NCBI GenBank assembly: GCA_023897205.1
Contig: JAHWDD010000002.1
Span: forward strand, 868,001-932,000
Direction of reading: 5' to 3'
Origin: Exophiala sp. HKRS030
Lineage: Eukaryota; Ascomycota; Eurotiomycetes; Chaetothyriales; Herpotrichiellaceae
Length of the DNA stretch: 64,000 nt
Under the pieces are notes generated by a model. That model ran no database searches and was not told where the DNA came from. It saw only the letters and a program-made list of their open reading frames with translations. Made by a program: the position numbers and the translations under genes. Shown in pieces: positions 11,054-21,272 of the stretch; within the stretch, counting starts at the first letter, position 1; each line of letters begins with the position of its first letter.

Positions 11054-13430
11054 CTAAAATCTGTTGACAATCCTGTCGGCGATACTGCTTCGGCGACGAC
11101 CCTGTGCCTCACTCTGGCGGCGGATCGTCTCGACGAAATCCTTATCATTGTCGACATGACCATCGAAAGACCACAATGAAGGGCAAGGGCCAATCTTGCG
11201 TCGGAAAATGTACGTCTTGATCCACCAAGGCAAGACCGTGCCGACTTGGTGCCTCATAAAAGTGCGAGTCGGGATGGCAAAGATATAGTCGAGTTCCTCC
11301 TGTATATCAAGTCAGTCACCTCTTTGCGTAGGTCTCTTATTTGACATGATACGTACCAAGGTGCGCTGTTTAGTCTCTGGCAACCACAAGAAGATCATGA
11401 CAAAAGCAGTCAAGTTCAACCCAGCGTAGAAACCAAAAGCACCTGTAGGGGTCATGGCCGAAAGCATTCGAGGGAAGGTGATTGATAACACGGCAGCCCA
11501 GAAGAGACAAGTAGCCACGGCCCAAGACATGCCGACTTCTCGATGTGAAAGAGGAAACACTTCAGCCGAATATGTGAACGGAACTGGTCCTTCACCAGGA
11601 GAATAGAACGCAGCAAACTAGATACCATGTGAGACTCTGCAATCAATGTGACACCAAAAGGGGGAAGGTACCAGGTAGATGAAAAGAGCCACAAGACCCA
11701 AATGAGCCGTGCTCGACTCAGGGATGAGGTAGCAAAGACCGGCAGCCAGCAAAGTCCAGACCATCTGAGGGAAGGTGAACAGTAGTAAGGATCGTCTGCC
11801 AAAGGTGTCGATGGTCCAAATGGCCGGCCACGCAAAAACAAAGTTGACCAGACCAAATCCCCATGAAGCCAGCAACGAGCTCGTGACTGAAGCACCTGCC
11901 TGCTCAAATACAGTAGAACTGTAAAAGGCGATAATGTTGACTATGTTTTTGGGTAAGCCTCGATCCACAAGTTTCAGCTTCACCAAACGAAAACTTACTT
12001 CCGCACATCTGTTGGGCAATCATGACAGTGAATGATGCCAACGTGGCACGACGGACACGAGGGATGGTAAACAATTGAATGAAGCGGGTGACATAGTTGG
12101 ACCTTCTCTCGACAAGGGCAGCTTCCATGCGGAGCTGCGCATAGATATAGTACAAATCACGGGCAGCTTGGAGCTCGGTGTTTCTGAGCCTCTTCAGGGA
12201 ACGATAGGCATTGAGGTATCTTCCCTTTTTGATGTACCAACGTGGCGACTCTGTAGGTCATCAGTGGTGGGTAATCGATGGCCAATGCAACACAAACTTA
12301 CCAGGGCAAAAGTAAATCCCGATGAGTAAAGGAAGAGCAGGGAGCAATGCAGAGCCAAACTGAAGTCTCCATGAGATGGAGCCTGTGTCCTTGACCGCAA
12401 GATTGGCGCACGTTCCCAAGAAAATACCGAAAGCCGTCCACATTTGCCAACTCATGACTAGTCCGCCACGAACGGCTGCAGGGGCATTTTCGGCGCTGAA
12501 GATTGGTACGGTTGAACCTTTGCAGCCCATACCAATCCCGAGAAGAAGTCGAGTAATCAGAAGTTGTTCCCAGGCTTGATACAAGACGGTAAGTATGATA
12601 ACAGCGAGGAGACAGAAAGAGGGTACTCATTTTGAGCCACGGCACTTCCGATAGGAGACAAGAAGCAAAAGACAGCCGACACAAAGATGGTGCCTCGTCG
12701 ACCAAAGTAGTTGTTCAAGGGATCCGAGCACCAACAACCGCTGAAAGAAGGGTCAGTTGATGGTTTGATCGGAGACATGGTGAGCTTACAAAAAGGCAGA
12801 GGCAATGTACGGTCCGGCATTGACCAATCCTTGAAACCATTGATTACGAGAAGCGTTGGGGTTAGGAGAGCCGTCGGGAAGATTGTCCGACACAGGTATA
12901 CCCAAAGCATCTGGAAATGATAGGTTGGCACCGTTGGAACCAGTTTGATCCCAGCCCTGGACAGCCGCACCGATTGAACAGAGAATGATGGTGAAGTAAA
13001 GTGATTTTGGTTGGCGCCACTTGTGCAAAACCTCATTTCGGATGGCTTCCTGTTCCCCTTCCGTGAGGCCAGGAACAGTCTCAAATGCTGGAGGATCTTT
13101 AGCAACGAGAGCGCCTTTGACGAGCAAATCGGTCATTTCGGGAAAGCCATTGGTTCGGGCAAACTCTTGAACATCCTTGATGACTTCTTCGCTGGACAGA
13201 TGTGCAAGAGGGTTACGTATTCTGGCAAAGTCAGTAAAGTCTTCTCAGGGACGATTTGGTGAACATACTTGGCCGCACTGTTGTTCGCTACGTCAACATG
13301 AGCCGGCCCATGCTTCTCACCCACGTATTTCTCATCGTCGCTACTATTCAATCAGGTCAGAAAGGATTTGCATGTTTCTGTGTGAGACTTACATGTTGTT
13401 CTGCTGGTGATTAATCTCGTTAGTCGCCAT
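11054..13430 (-). CDS. MFS sugar transporter, maltose/alpha-glucoside:H+ symporter type, nine exons
   Basis: Nine exons on the minus strand (13430-13393, 13340-13269, 13221-12790, 12740-12631, 12574-12302, 12250-11999, 11940-11672, 11617-11357, 11299-11054) close to 650 residues. Sugar-porter signatures are [61 protein letters not shown] and [17 protein letters not shown] long cytosolic N-terminus of about 130 residues precedes the first membrane segment. The family imports maltose and other alpha-glucosides at the plasma membrane. Eight introns are 46-63 bp long. The fourth (12575-12630) is abnormal: the only junction that keeps the frame and the conserved AQTWEQLL reading starts ATGAGT instead of GTGAGT. 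That is an AT-AG intron, or a +1 G-to-A donor mutation that would damage the gene. Everything else looks intact. Confidence 0.93.
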
Positions 13431-16003
13431 GATGAGGTTAGTCAGCTGATAGCGATCGCTAGACACTTAGTGGTGAATAGAAGAAAAGAAAGCAGAGTAG
13501 AGTCAGAAGCGAGAATGATCACTTTATCATCGGTCAAAGAAATGCGCTCGAGAAGCGGCCTTGCAGTGAGATCGACTATCACCTGTGAGTGGGCAACTTC
13601 TGGCGCGCAATATGGTCTCTTTCATTCGAAGTGACTCCGAAACCCATCTGGGCAGTTAAAGATTCCAACTCACCGAGTGATTAAAGAGGAAATGCCACTC
13701 GAAATCTCCACTGGACAGGGACGAGGGCCTCCCGTTGTCAGTATCAGATTCGTGCGTCAATGGTCACCCGCATTTGATCCTTGTGGACACGATGACCAGT
13801 GTGACGGCATCGCCATCGCACCAAGGACGGGGACCGGGCTCCAGTCAAAAAATCATTGCATGTCGTTGGCAGGAAGCCTTGCCTCCGCTAAGTAAGAAGA
13901 GATGGCTAAGAAGGGGATCATGCCTCTTTCTCCGGATCAACATCACTGTTGGGCGGGGGTGTTGAAGGTGTAAAAGCTGCAAAAGCATGACGAGGAGGCG
14001 TCTGGTCGCAAGCATCCTGAGCTTCGACAATCCTTGCCCAAGGCTAATTCGTCTTGGCTCAAGTTGCCAATCATCCTCAAGCATGACGATCTCGGTGCTT
14101 AGATCTGATGGTCCTTGGCTTCTGATTGAGTGGATATTGCTCGCTAGAATTGTTCCAGATTGCTAGTGCGGGTACTACGAAAGAGGCTACCAGGGGCTGG
14201 CCATTTGACATCCTGCCTCGACGGGACAATGTTTCATGCGACTTTCCTTCAGCCGCAGCAAATGCCATCAACAGACGCATGCAGGGCCGGGATGGTCCAA
14301 GTCTCTCGGCTGAGGCAACACAGTATTCCTCGCCAGATCGAATGCCCATGTCGTTGCATCAGGGAATAGTTTTGTTCCTCAAAGTCGCAAAAGAGTATGT
14401 CTAGACATGGGAAACAGGGTCCGGGCTCTCACACTCGTGGCGACACGGGTGGGGAAAGCGATTGCACACAAAGACAACCCATGACATGAACTACTGGATC
14501 GGTTGAGGATACGCAGTTGTCGTCAGGTATGCGGTGTCCGACCGCTGTCATTGAATCTCTCTCCTCGCTTTCGCTGACCGTGAAGGGATCACTATGACTC
14601 TGCCAAAAAGAAGAGATGTCATAGGTGCAAAGGATATGATTGTCGATGATGCCATCAACCCCAGACTTGGTCTCTGGGGTAGCGCCGCCATAGCCGGCCG
14701 CTCGATACCTGTTGTTAATTACACGAATGGCAGTGGTGTGGCAGGAAAGGAGGATCAGTTCCGACCTCCTTTCGGTCAGTATACTCGTATAGTACCATCG
14801 GTCCGATGTCATGTAGCGTAGTACTTGTCCCGCTCCAGTGTATACTAACATAAAGCTCAAAGGGCGACGTATTGCATCATGGACTTTCAAACTCAGAAGA
14901 TGTGTTCGACCCTGTGGCAGACCAAACGTGGACCTGCCAGGTACTTCTGACTATGCTCCTTTTAGTAGTACACCATGCACATTACTTCGGTCTTGCCGAT
15001 CGTGATCACCCATACACACCCAAGGGGTCATTAGAGCTATCATGATGCTCTATCCCATTTTGAGACGCCCCTCCGGTCTGAGGTATATGACCTTTGTTTT
15101 GGACTTGACTCGGTTGCGCCAGGGTAACGTGCCGTTTGCCGAATTTGCATAGGGAATCCCTGACAGGTTGACGCCAATGTAGACAAAGGGGCCGGCAAGA
15201 ATTCCTCATTGAAACTGTCGCCTTGAACCGATCTGTCAGCAGCAAGGCAATTGTTTGCGAAGGTTAGTGCTGGAGGGCAAGTCGATGAGCTGGCGAATGA
15301 TTGCTGTGACGTTCATGTCTTGCCCGATGACGAGCTGTGAATTGAATCGCGCCACTTTATGGATTGGAAGCGTTGCATTTGTCAGGATCCCGATGCAAGG
15401 AGCGTCAGATTTCCACTTTCAGGATGCAAAACAGTTGAAGTTTGACTCCCAAGTATGATTCTGAGGCTCAGCGGTGGAGGTCGCAGTCGCAGCGCAGGCG
15501 ATCACTAGTAAATCAGGGAGGAATTCGTGTGACAAGTATCGTAGATTCGTTTTCGGCCAAAGGATTGCAGTTCGCTGTAGACGATGGCGCTGACCTTCTG
15601 AATAAATATCATTACACGCCACAACGCAGCGAGAATAGCAATAGCGAGCGGATGTGCAGCCTCGTCAAGCCAATGGACGAGGCTGCGATTGTGATTCACA
15701 AATCTCGATCCTGCAGACCGACACCAATTTCACTATGGATACAATATGTCTCCCTATCCGAAAAAACTAGGCATGATTGTGTCTACCTGACTACCGCTCA
15801 CAGAACACTTGTATGGATCCGAAGGATTCTGGCCTCGTGGGACCCAATTCACTTGTTTTCGTTTCTGCCTAGAATTAGAACGAGTCGCTTCTCGAAGACC
15901 ATCACGATTCAGATACGACGATTACGCAACACGTTATTCGGGTATAAATGGGTGAGCGCATGGGTGAAACCTTGTAGGTGAAACTTCGATACACGCCCAC
16001 AAC
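13431..16003. other. Long intergenic region without a supported gene
   Basis: About 2.6 kb with only short frames that match no family I recognise. It separates a minus-strand transporter from a plus-strand phosphatase, so both promoters lie here. A TATA-like element near the right end is listed separately. Confidence 0.5.
15943..15949 (+). promoter_or_regulatory. TATA-like box of the phosphatase gene
   Basis: TATAAAT lies 55-61 bp before the ATG at 16004, a plausible core promoter position for a short-leader fungal gene. This is inferred from sequence only. Confidence 0.45.
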
Positions 16004-16885
16004 ATGGACGAAGACAAGCAGATATTCTCACCTCTCATCAACTCTCCAGTCAGTGAAGACATACCAAATCCGATCCTTGAATATGCCCTATCTCAACCCC
16101 CTTTTGTGACGTTGAAAGGCGCATTCAATACCAGAGACCTTAGTATCAAGCCTTACCTTCAGCCGGGCTTGATCTACCGATCTGGCTCACTCACTGACTT
16201 GGACGATGAAGGAAAAGGCATTCTCACAGGTGTTCTAGGCGTCCAGATCATATTTGACTTGCGATCCGCCGGGGAGCGTAACGCATTTCCCTTTCTCAGC
16301 ATTGAGAACGTTCAGATAGTCTGGATGCCCTCTGACTCGTCATCGGCGGCCAATTTGGACATATCAGATTTCGTCAAGCTTGAAAACGACACGAATCCTT
16401 GGGAGGGCGGCTGTCGCGGCTGGAGCAAAGAATACCGGCAAATTCTAACTCTCTACAAACAGCCCTTCCAAAAGGTCCTGGACCATCTTTTGAAGAACCC
16501 AAAAGTACCAATTCTCTTCAACTGCACGGCAGGGAGGGACCGCACTGGCGTGCTGGCTGCCTTACTCCTCTCACTGGCGGGAGCGCCAGACGAGCAGGTC
16601 GCCTTTGATTATGCGCTCTCTCGAATCGGTGTTGAGCCTCAGAAAATCTTCCTCAATGCTCTCGTGAAGCAGTGGAAGCCGGAGTGGACAGAAGAAACTC
16701 CCGGAGTTGTGCAGTTCAACAATAGCAGGCCCGAGTATATGGAAAGATTCCTCCAAGATGCAAGAAAGGTTTATCATGGAGAAAACGGCGTGGACTGGGC
16801 AGAGACATATGCAACGTACGAGCTAGGATTCACCAAGGATGAGGTGCAGCAAATTCGCAACAATATGAAGGGAGAGCTGGCGTGA
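16004..16885 (+). CDS. Tyrosine phosphatase family protein (Y_phosphatase3-like) with Asn in place of P-loop His
   Basis: A single exon of 293 residues. The layout is that of bacterial/fungal low-specificity tyrosine phosphatases: an N-terminal segment FNTRDLSIKPYLQPGLIYRSG (the 'NFRDLG...lYRSg' region), IIFDLRS, and the CX5R loop with Cys174 and Arg180 in NCTAGRDRTGVLAALLL. The residue before the catalytic Cys is Asn where the family usually has His (HCTAGKDRTG). The nucleophile, the Arg and the downstream Asp-Arg-Thr-Gly are kept, so activity is possible but may be altered. It is expected to be a soluble cytosolic enzyme acting on phosphotyrosine, phosphoserine or phosphoinositide. The context, next to a regulator-like gene on the same strand, gives no pathway. 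Confidence 0.9.
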   Translation: MDEDKQIFSPLINSPVSEDIPNPILEYALSQPPFVTLKGAFNTRDLSIKPYLQPGLIYRSGSLTDLDDEGKGILTGVLGVQIIFDLRSAGERNAFPFLSIENVQIVWMPSDSSSAANLDISDFVKLENDTNPWEGGCRGWSKEYRQILTLYKQPFQKVLDHLLKNPKVPILFNCTAGRDRTGVLAALLLSLAGAPDEQVAFDYALSRIGVEPQKIFLNALVKQWKPEWTEETPGVVQFNNSRPEYMERFLQDARKVYHGENGVDWAETYATYELGFTKDEVQQIRNNMKGELA

Positions 16886-17360
16886 ACTCAACAAAGACGT
16901 GTGGAATGAGCCACCCTGCGCTACCTGCGGCTTGAGATGCACCATTAATAAGCGTGCATCGTTCGTGTATCTCGCAACGCCTAAAAGATGGCACGGGCTA
17001 GGACACCTCAGCCGCAGGATCCCGTTGTACGAGCTATCACCACCGTTAGTCGGATATCATCCAAAGCTATCGAAGTCAATGAACTTATCAAACTTGAATT
17101 GACCGGCGTTTACCCAGTCTTAGGAGAACCCCATATACAGTACGTCCTCTGAGCCTATTTCCATTTTCGGTAGTTGCTGTCGCCAAGCGAAACGGCAAGA
17201 CCAAAACTTCTCCTCGAAGTATAACGGACACTCTTTGACCACAGCATGGCTCAGAGACGGATAGTTGCCGTCTCTTGGGGATACCCGCTCGAGATGTCTG
17301 GGTACAAAGAGGGTCAGCTGCGCTCGAAGATACACTGAGCTTTCCCAGACATCGAGAATA
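16886..17360. other. Intergenic region
   Basis: No gene is supported. A minus-strand frame of about 110 codons (17120-17449) overlaps the start of the next gene and has no recognisable content. Confidence 0.45.
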
Positions 17361-19165
17361 ATGGAGGAGACCTCGTCTGGCCGTCTGGTCATTATTGTAC
17401 AAAGCGGGCGGAGCGACGAAGGCGTATCTGGGCAAGCAAAGTCAGCCATAAACTCGCATATCGCGAAGATAAGTCATCAGAGACGACGTCGAAAGAAAGT
17501 CCAGGAGGCGTTGACAGACCCTCCAGTCAGTGAATCGTATAAATCAATTAGTGATCACCATTGACGAAACAGCAGCAGGATTGGCTCCCACAGAAGAGAC
17601 ATTTGTTTCGCGATTACTCACAGTCTTCCCCGCCAGAAGACAAGCTCGACTACCACAGGCTCGGCGCTCAAGCAGACTTTCACCATGTCGAAAATGTCGA
17701 GGACGATGAACGCTCAGGACAGGTATATTTGGGCCAGTCAAGAGCATGCAGAATGCAGTCGCCTAGGACAGTGTTGGGCAAGGGGAACTCAGACCCTTTC
17801 GACTCTCTGGCTGTTGTCATTGACCCATGGGCGAACCGCTTCATGGACTTTGGGAAGACATATCTCATCCCTGCACTCTACCAGACCGGCAATCGTGGTT
17901 GGGCTCCATCGTCTCCCGCCGCACGCAACTGGCATGCCGGAATCAAAGATCTTTCCGACCGCTGCGCAGCCTTTGGCTTGATGTCCTACTATGCTACGGC
18001 TCTCACAATCATTTCCAATGATGCCAATGCAGCAAAGAGAGCTTTAGTCCTCAAGACCAAAGCTGTCGAACTTCTTCGACATCAGCTGGTTGTTATGGAT
18101 GCGCTAGGTTCATGCATCGACACCAACACTCAAGGTCTCATTTTTCGCCTGTTCCGTGCTGAAATATTAGGACGGAATTCTACAGCTGCGCTACTCCACG
18201 GAAGGATGCTTCGTAGCAGCCTTGAAAGACAATGCCAGGCAGGGACATTGGATTTGGCTTTCCTTTCGGTGTCCATCTACCATGACAATTTTCGGTCTAC
18301 TTCGTCTATGGAGTGGCCCATTTTTGACTACGAAGAGCTCGTCCCCGCGGCTTTCGCAGCCGTATGGAAAAGGGTACCCCTGACCCTGCCAAAGGAGGCC
18401 GAGGAAGACCTTGGCGAGCCTGATCCATCGATTACCGACCCCAAGCTACGGCAAACGGTCAAGGATATGCGGCCATTCTTCTTGATCTATTCCTTGATGG
18501 CCACCAGGAGGAAGACTTCCGCTTCTCCCACAGATTGGTTTTGGTTTTTGTCACGCTCCGAAACCTTTCAGGGCCAGCTGATGAACCGATACCTCCGTCT
18601 GGTGAAAGAGGCAGCTGGAGATTCCCAACGCACAGCAGCTTCACAACTCCAGGCCTGTATCTGTCTCGCGACCCTCTACACTATCCGTGCACCAGTGAAC
18701 AATCCTCAGGTTTCCGGGATGCCCCTTTACGACTCTGCCACTATAATACAACAGCGTCTTGCGGATGGGCTGTTCATTGTTGAGCAGTGTCTCCTGTTCA
18801 ACTCCAAAGCGCTGTCTGCAGTACCAAATTCTGACGGATCGTTGCTATGGATGTACTACGTTGGTACATTGGCAGAATCGCGGTGCCAGAGTTTACGTAC
18901 TCCTATGGTATTCTTCGAAAGTCGGCTCTCGGCCAAAATTGCTGAGATGAGAATCGACTCTTGGGAGAGCATGGTCTCAATATTCAAGGCCTTTCTCTTC
19001 TCAGATGTGTACTGTGTTCCATACAATCCGGAACAATGGTTCGCGACGATCAAGGCGCACGGTTCTCCGTATTCCATTGAGGAATGCAGCCGCAAACAAA
19101 GACCGGCACAACCACCCGCGAAATTCGTCAATCCTTCCTGTGTCACATCGTTTCAAGATACTTGA
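17361..19165 (+). CDS. Fungal regulator-like protein (C-terminal transcription-factor domain, no Zn2Cys6 cluster)
   Basis: Two exons, 17361-17525 and 17579-19165, give about 583 residues. The N-terminus contains KSAINSHIAKISHQRRRRKK. This matches the 'SHV.R..RRRRK' basic segment found at the start of a large group of fungal proteins whose C-terminal part is the fungal-specific transcription-factor region. Those proteins continue, as here, with a 'SDPFDSLAV...' stretch and a helical body of about 450 residues (PLYDSATIIQQR, WESMVSIFKAFLF). No zinc cluster is present, which is normal for the group. The 53-bp intron (donor GTCAGT, branch ATTGAC) and the choice of ATG are inferred; a second acceptor 17 bp downstream would also fit. 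The role is unknown, perhaps nuclear regulation. Confidence 0.75.
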
Positions 19166-19686
19166 CGTCCACATCAACGCCTCAATTTGTTTTGATCCTC
19201 ATTTTGCAACCACCAGGCACTAGGCGACAAGACATCATCATTGAGCCGAGCTTACAAGCCAGACTCAGTTGCATTCTAATACGATCAACGTGAACCTCCT
19301 CCACTATTTGAATGTGTCCGGCCACCGGCGTCAAACAAAGAACTCACCACTGACCGTCCGAATTAGAAACAAAGACGAATCTCACACCTGCTCTCACCAT
19401 GGTCAAAGGATATCCGAATCATGATCCTATTCTTGAAATGGGAGATGCTTTGTCTTCACACCCCTATTCAGATCCAGGCTCAGCTTACAGGCGCATTCTT
19501 AACATCGTCGTCGCCCCGGACATTGTCACTCCCAAGGCTTTATGAAGATATCCTTTTCGCATCAGCAAACCATATATTGTTTGCTAGCAAAACTCAACTT
19601 GGCTTTTGACTATTATACTGTGTAGCGAAAGTTCCTTCCTGACCATCAAGCAAGCAAGCGAGCGAGAGCAGAAAGAGAAAACAGCC
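19166..19686. other. Intergenic region
   Basis: No supported gene. It contains the 3' end of the regulator-like gene and the promoter of the disordered protein. The frame of the latter is open back to 19606 without an ATG. Confidence 0.5.
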
Positions 19687-20949
19687 ATGATGCCCACAAC
19701 TCCCACATCGCCAACTATGCCTCTACCATCACCTTGCTCGCCTCGTTCGGCCGCAGTCGAGCCCGGATCAGCTGCATTATCGCCAGTGATGACACTATTC
19801 TCTCCATCTTCACATATCGATTCTGTTAAGAGCGATTTCGCCATGACAAGCCCGACGTGGGCCCCTGCAAACCACTCTGTATGCCGCCGCAACAGCCTCA
19901 CCACACCAGTCGCATCTCCTCAGCAGGCTTCATTCTTCGTGAGCACGCCAGAGAGAGCATACTTTCGAAAACAACCCATTTCACCCATCCCTTACACCGA
20001 TGGTCGCCAAAGTCGTCTCTCCCAACATAATCCGCCGAGCATTGATCGTGTCCTGACTCTCCCTCTGCGCGTCAACACGAGCTTTTACAATCCCGCGACT
20101 ACAAAGGACGAAGAAGACCAGTCGCCCGCGACAGCCCTGTTCCACGGCAGCGAAGAGATGGACTGGTCGCCAGCGTCCTCGTCACCATCTCTGACGCCAT
20201 CACCACGCTCATCCTACAGTCACACTCACACTCACACCCGCAGGAGCCGCAGCTTAAGCAGCAAGGTCGTCGGCAGCAATAGGCCACAAAACCTCTCCTC
20301 TTCAGTGTCTTCACGCTCACCGATCCGCAAACGCCAACGCCCGACACGTCCGCAGTTGTCCTCCCTCGTCCTGCCTAAACCACCGCCACGGTACCATGTC
20401 ATCGTGTCAGAAGACACACTGTCACCCGACTCCCTCCGCGCGAGAATCCAATACATGCAGAGTGTCGAGCACCTCCGAGCACCACTTGTTCCCTTGATCT
20501 CGGTGTCGACGGGTCTTGCACACCCCGCCTTTCCCACCACCCTCCTGCAGTACCACCTCCTCACGCACTCCCAGCTGGACAGTCTGGCGAGATGGTACCA
20601 CCAGGTCACACCCGCCGTGGACGAGACGTTCATGTATCCTGCTTGGATCCCCGCGTGGACGTCTCTGGACGAAGCGTCAAGTCACGACAACAATGTCGTC
20701 TTGGATAACGCAGCCGCAGAGGGTGACGGTGAAGATGCGAGCGACGACGGGCTGGATCTCGAAACCAAGAGACGTCGGTTCGGGAGGTTCATCGGCCTGA
20801 GAGGGTGCGAGAGTCCCGTCCCGAGTGGACCCGAGGACGAAACACCAAGTGAACTGGCCAGACGCATGGAGAGGGAGTGGAGGCGTGCTTTGGAACGCGC
20901 AGAGGACGATGAGAGATTGTGGGAGAAGAGTTGGAGGGGAAGGTGGTAG
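19687..20949 (+). CDS. Uncharacterised, largely disordered Ser/Pro-rich protein
   Basis: A single exon of 420 residues from the tandem ATG at 19687. The first 240 residues are low-complexity Ser/Pro/Thr with many SP/TP pairs (possible proline-directed phosphorylation sites) and a short His-Thr run (SHTHTHTRRSR). An ordered-looking block follows (about residues 245-330) that is hydrophobic and Trp-rich: PRYHVIVSEDTLSPDSLRAR, LARWYHQVTPAVDETFMYP. The C-terminus is charged and helical (ELARRMEREWRRALERAEDD). No signal peptide or membrane segment is seen. I do not recognise the family. It could be a lineage-specific scaffold or regulator. Only coding status is claimed. Confidence 0.8.
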   Translation: MMPTTPTSPTMPLPSPCSPRSAAVEPGSAALSPVMTLFSPSSHIDSVKSDFAMTSPTWAPANHSVCRRNSLTTPVASPQQASFFVSTPERAYFRKQPISPIPYTDGRQSRLSQHNPPSIDRVLTLPLRVNTSFYNPATTKDEEDQSPATALFHGSEEMDWSPASSSPSLTPSPRSSYSHTHTHTRRSRSLSSKVVGSNRPQNLSSSVSSRSPIRKRQRPTRPQLSSLVLPKPPPRYHVIVSEDTLSPDSLRARIQYMQSVEHLRAPLVPLISVSTGLAHPAFPTTLLQYHLLTHSQLDSLARWYHQVTPAVDETFMYPAWIPAWTSLDEASSHDNNVVLDNAAAEGDGEDASDDGLDLETKRRRFGRFIGLRGCESPVPSGPEDETPSELARRMEREWRRALERAEDDERLWEKSWRGRW

Positions 20950-21272
20950 TATTTTCTCCGACTTTTTCTTTCCTTGGTTCGTACTATTGTCATGTCACCT
21001 GAGCTTCTTGGGAGTGTGACTGCGAGATGTGAGGGCGAGAACTACAACGCTGGTCGTGCGTGTTTGGGTTAGGTGGTCAGTCGATTCAGATCATGATAGA
21101 TTTTTCAAATTGAAGGCGGTTTCTTTACTCTGCTCTGCTTCAAAAAAGTACATGTACATCTTTCCATCAATATGGTCTCTTGTTGATAAATTGATAATAG
21201 CTGCCAGATATTCGAATCGATATCGCTGTCGACTGATACAAATGTTTGCCCGTCATGGACCTCTTGCTTAAA
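20950..21272. other. Convergent intergenic gap
   Basis: A gap of 323 bp between two 3' ends. Nothing else is visible. Confidence 0.5.
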
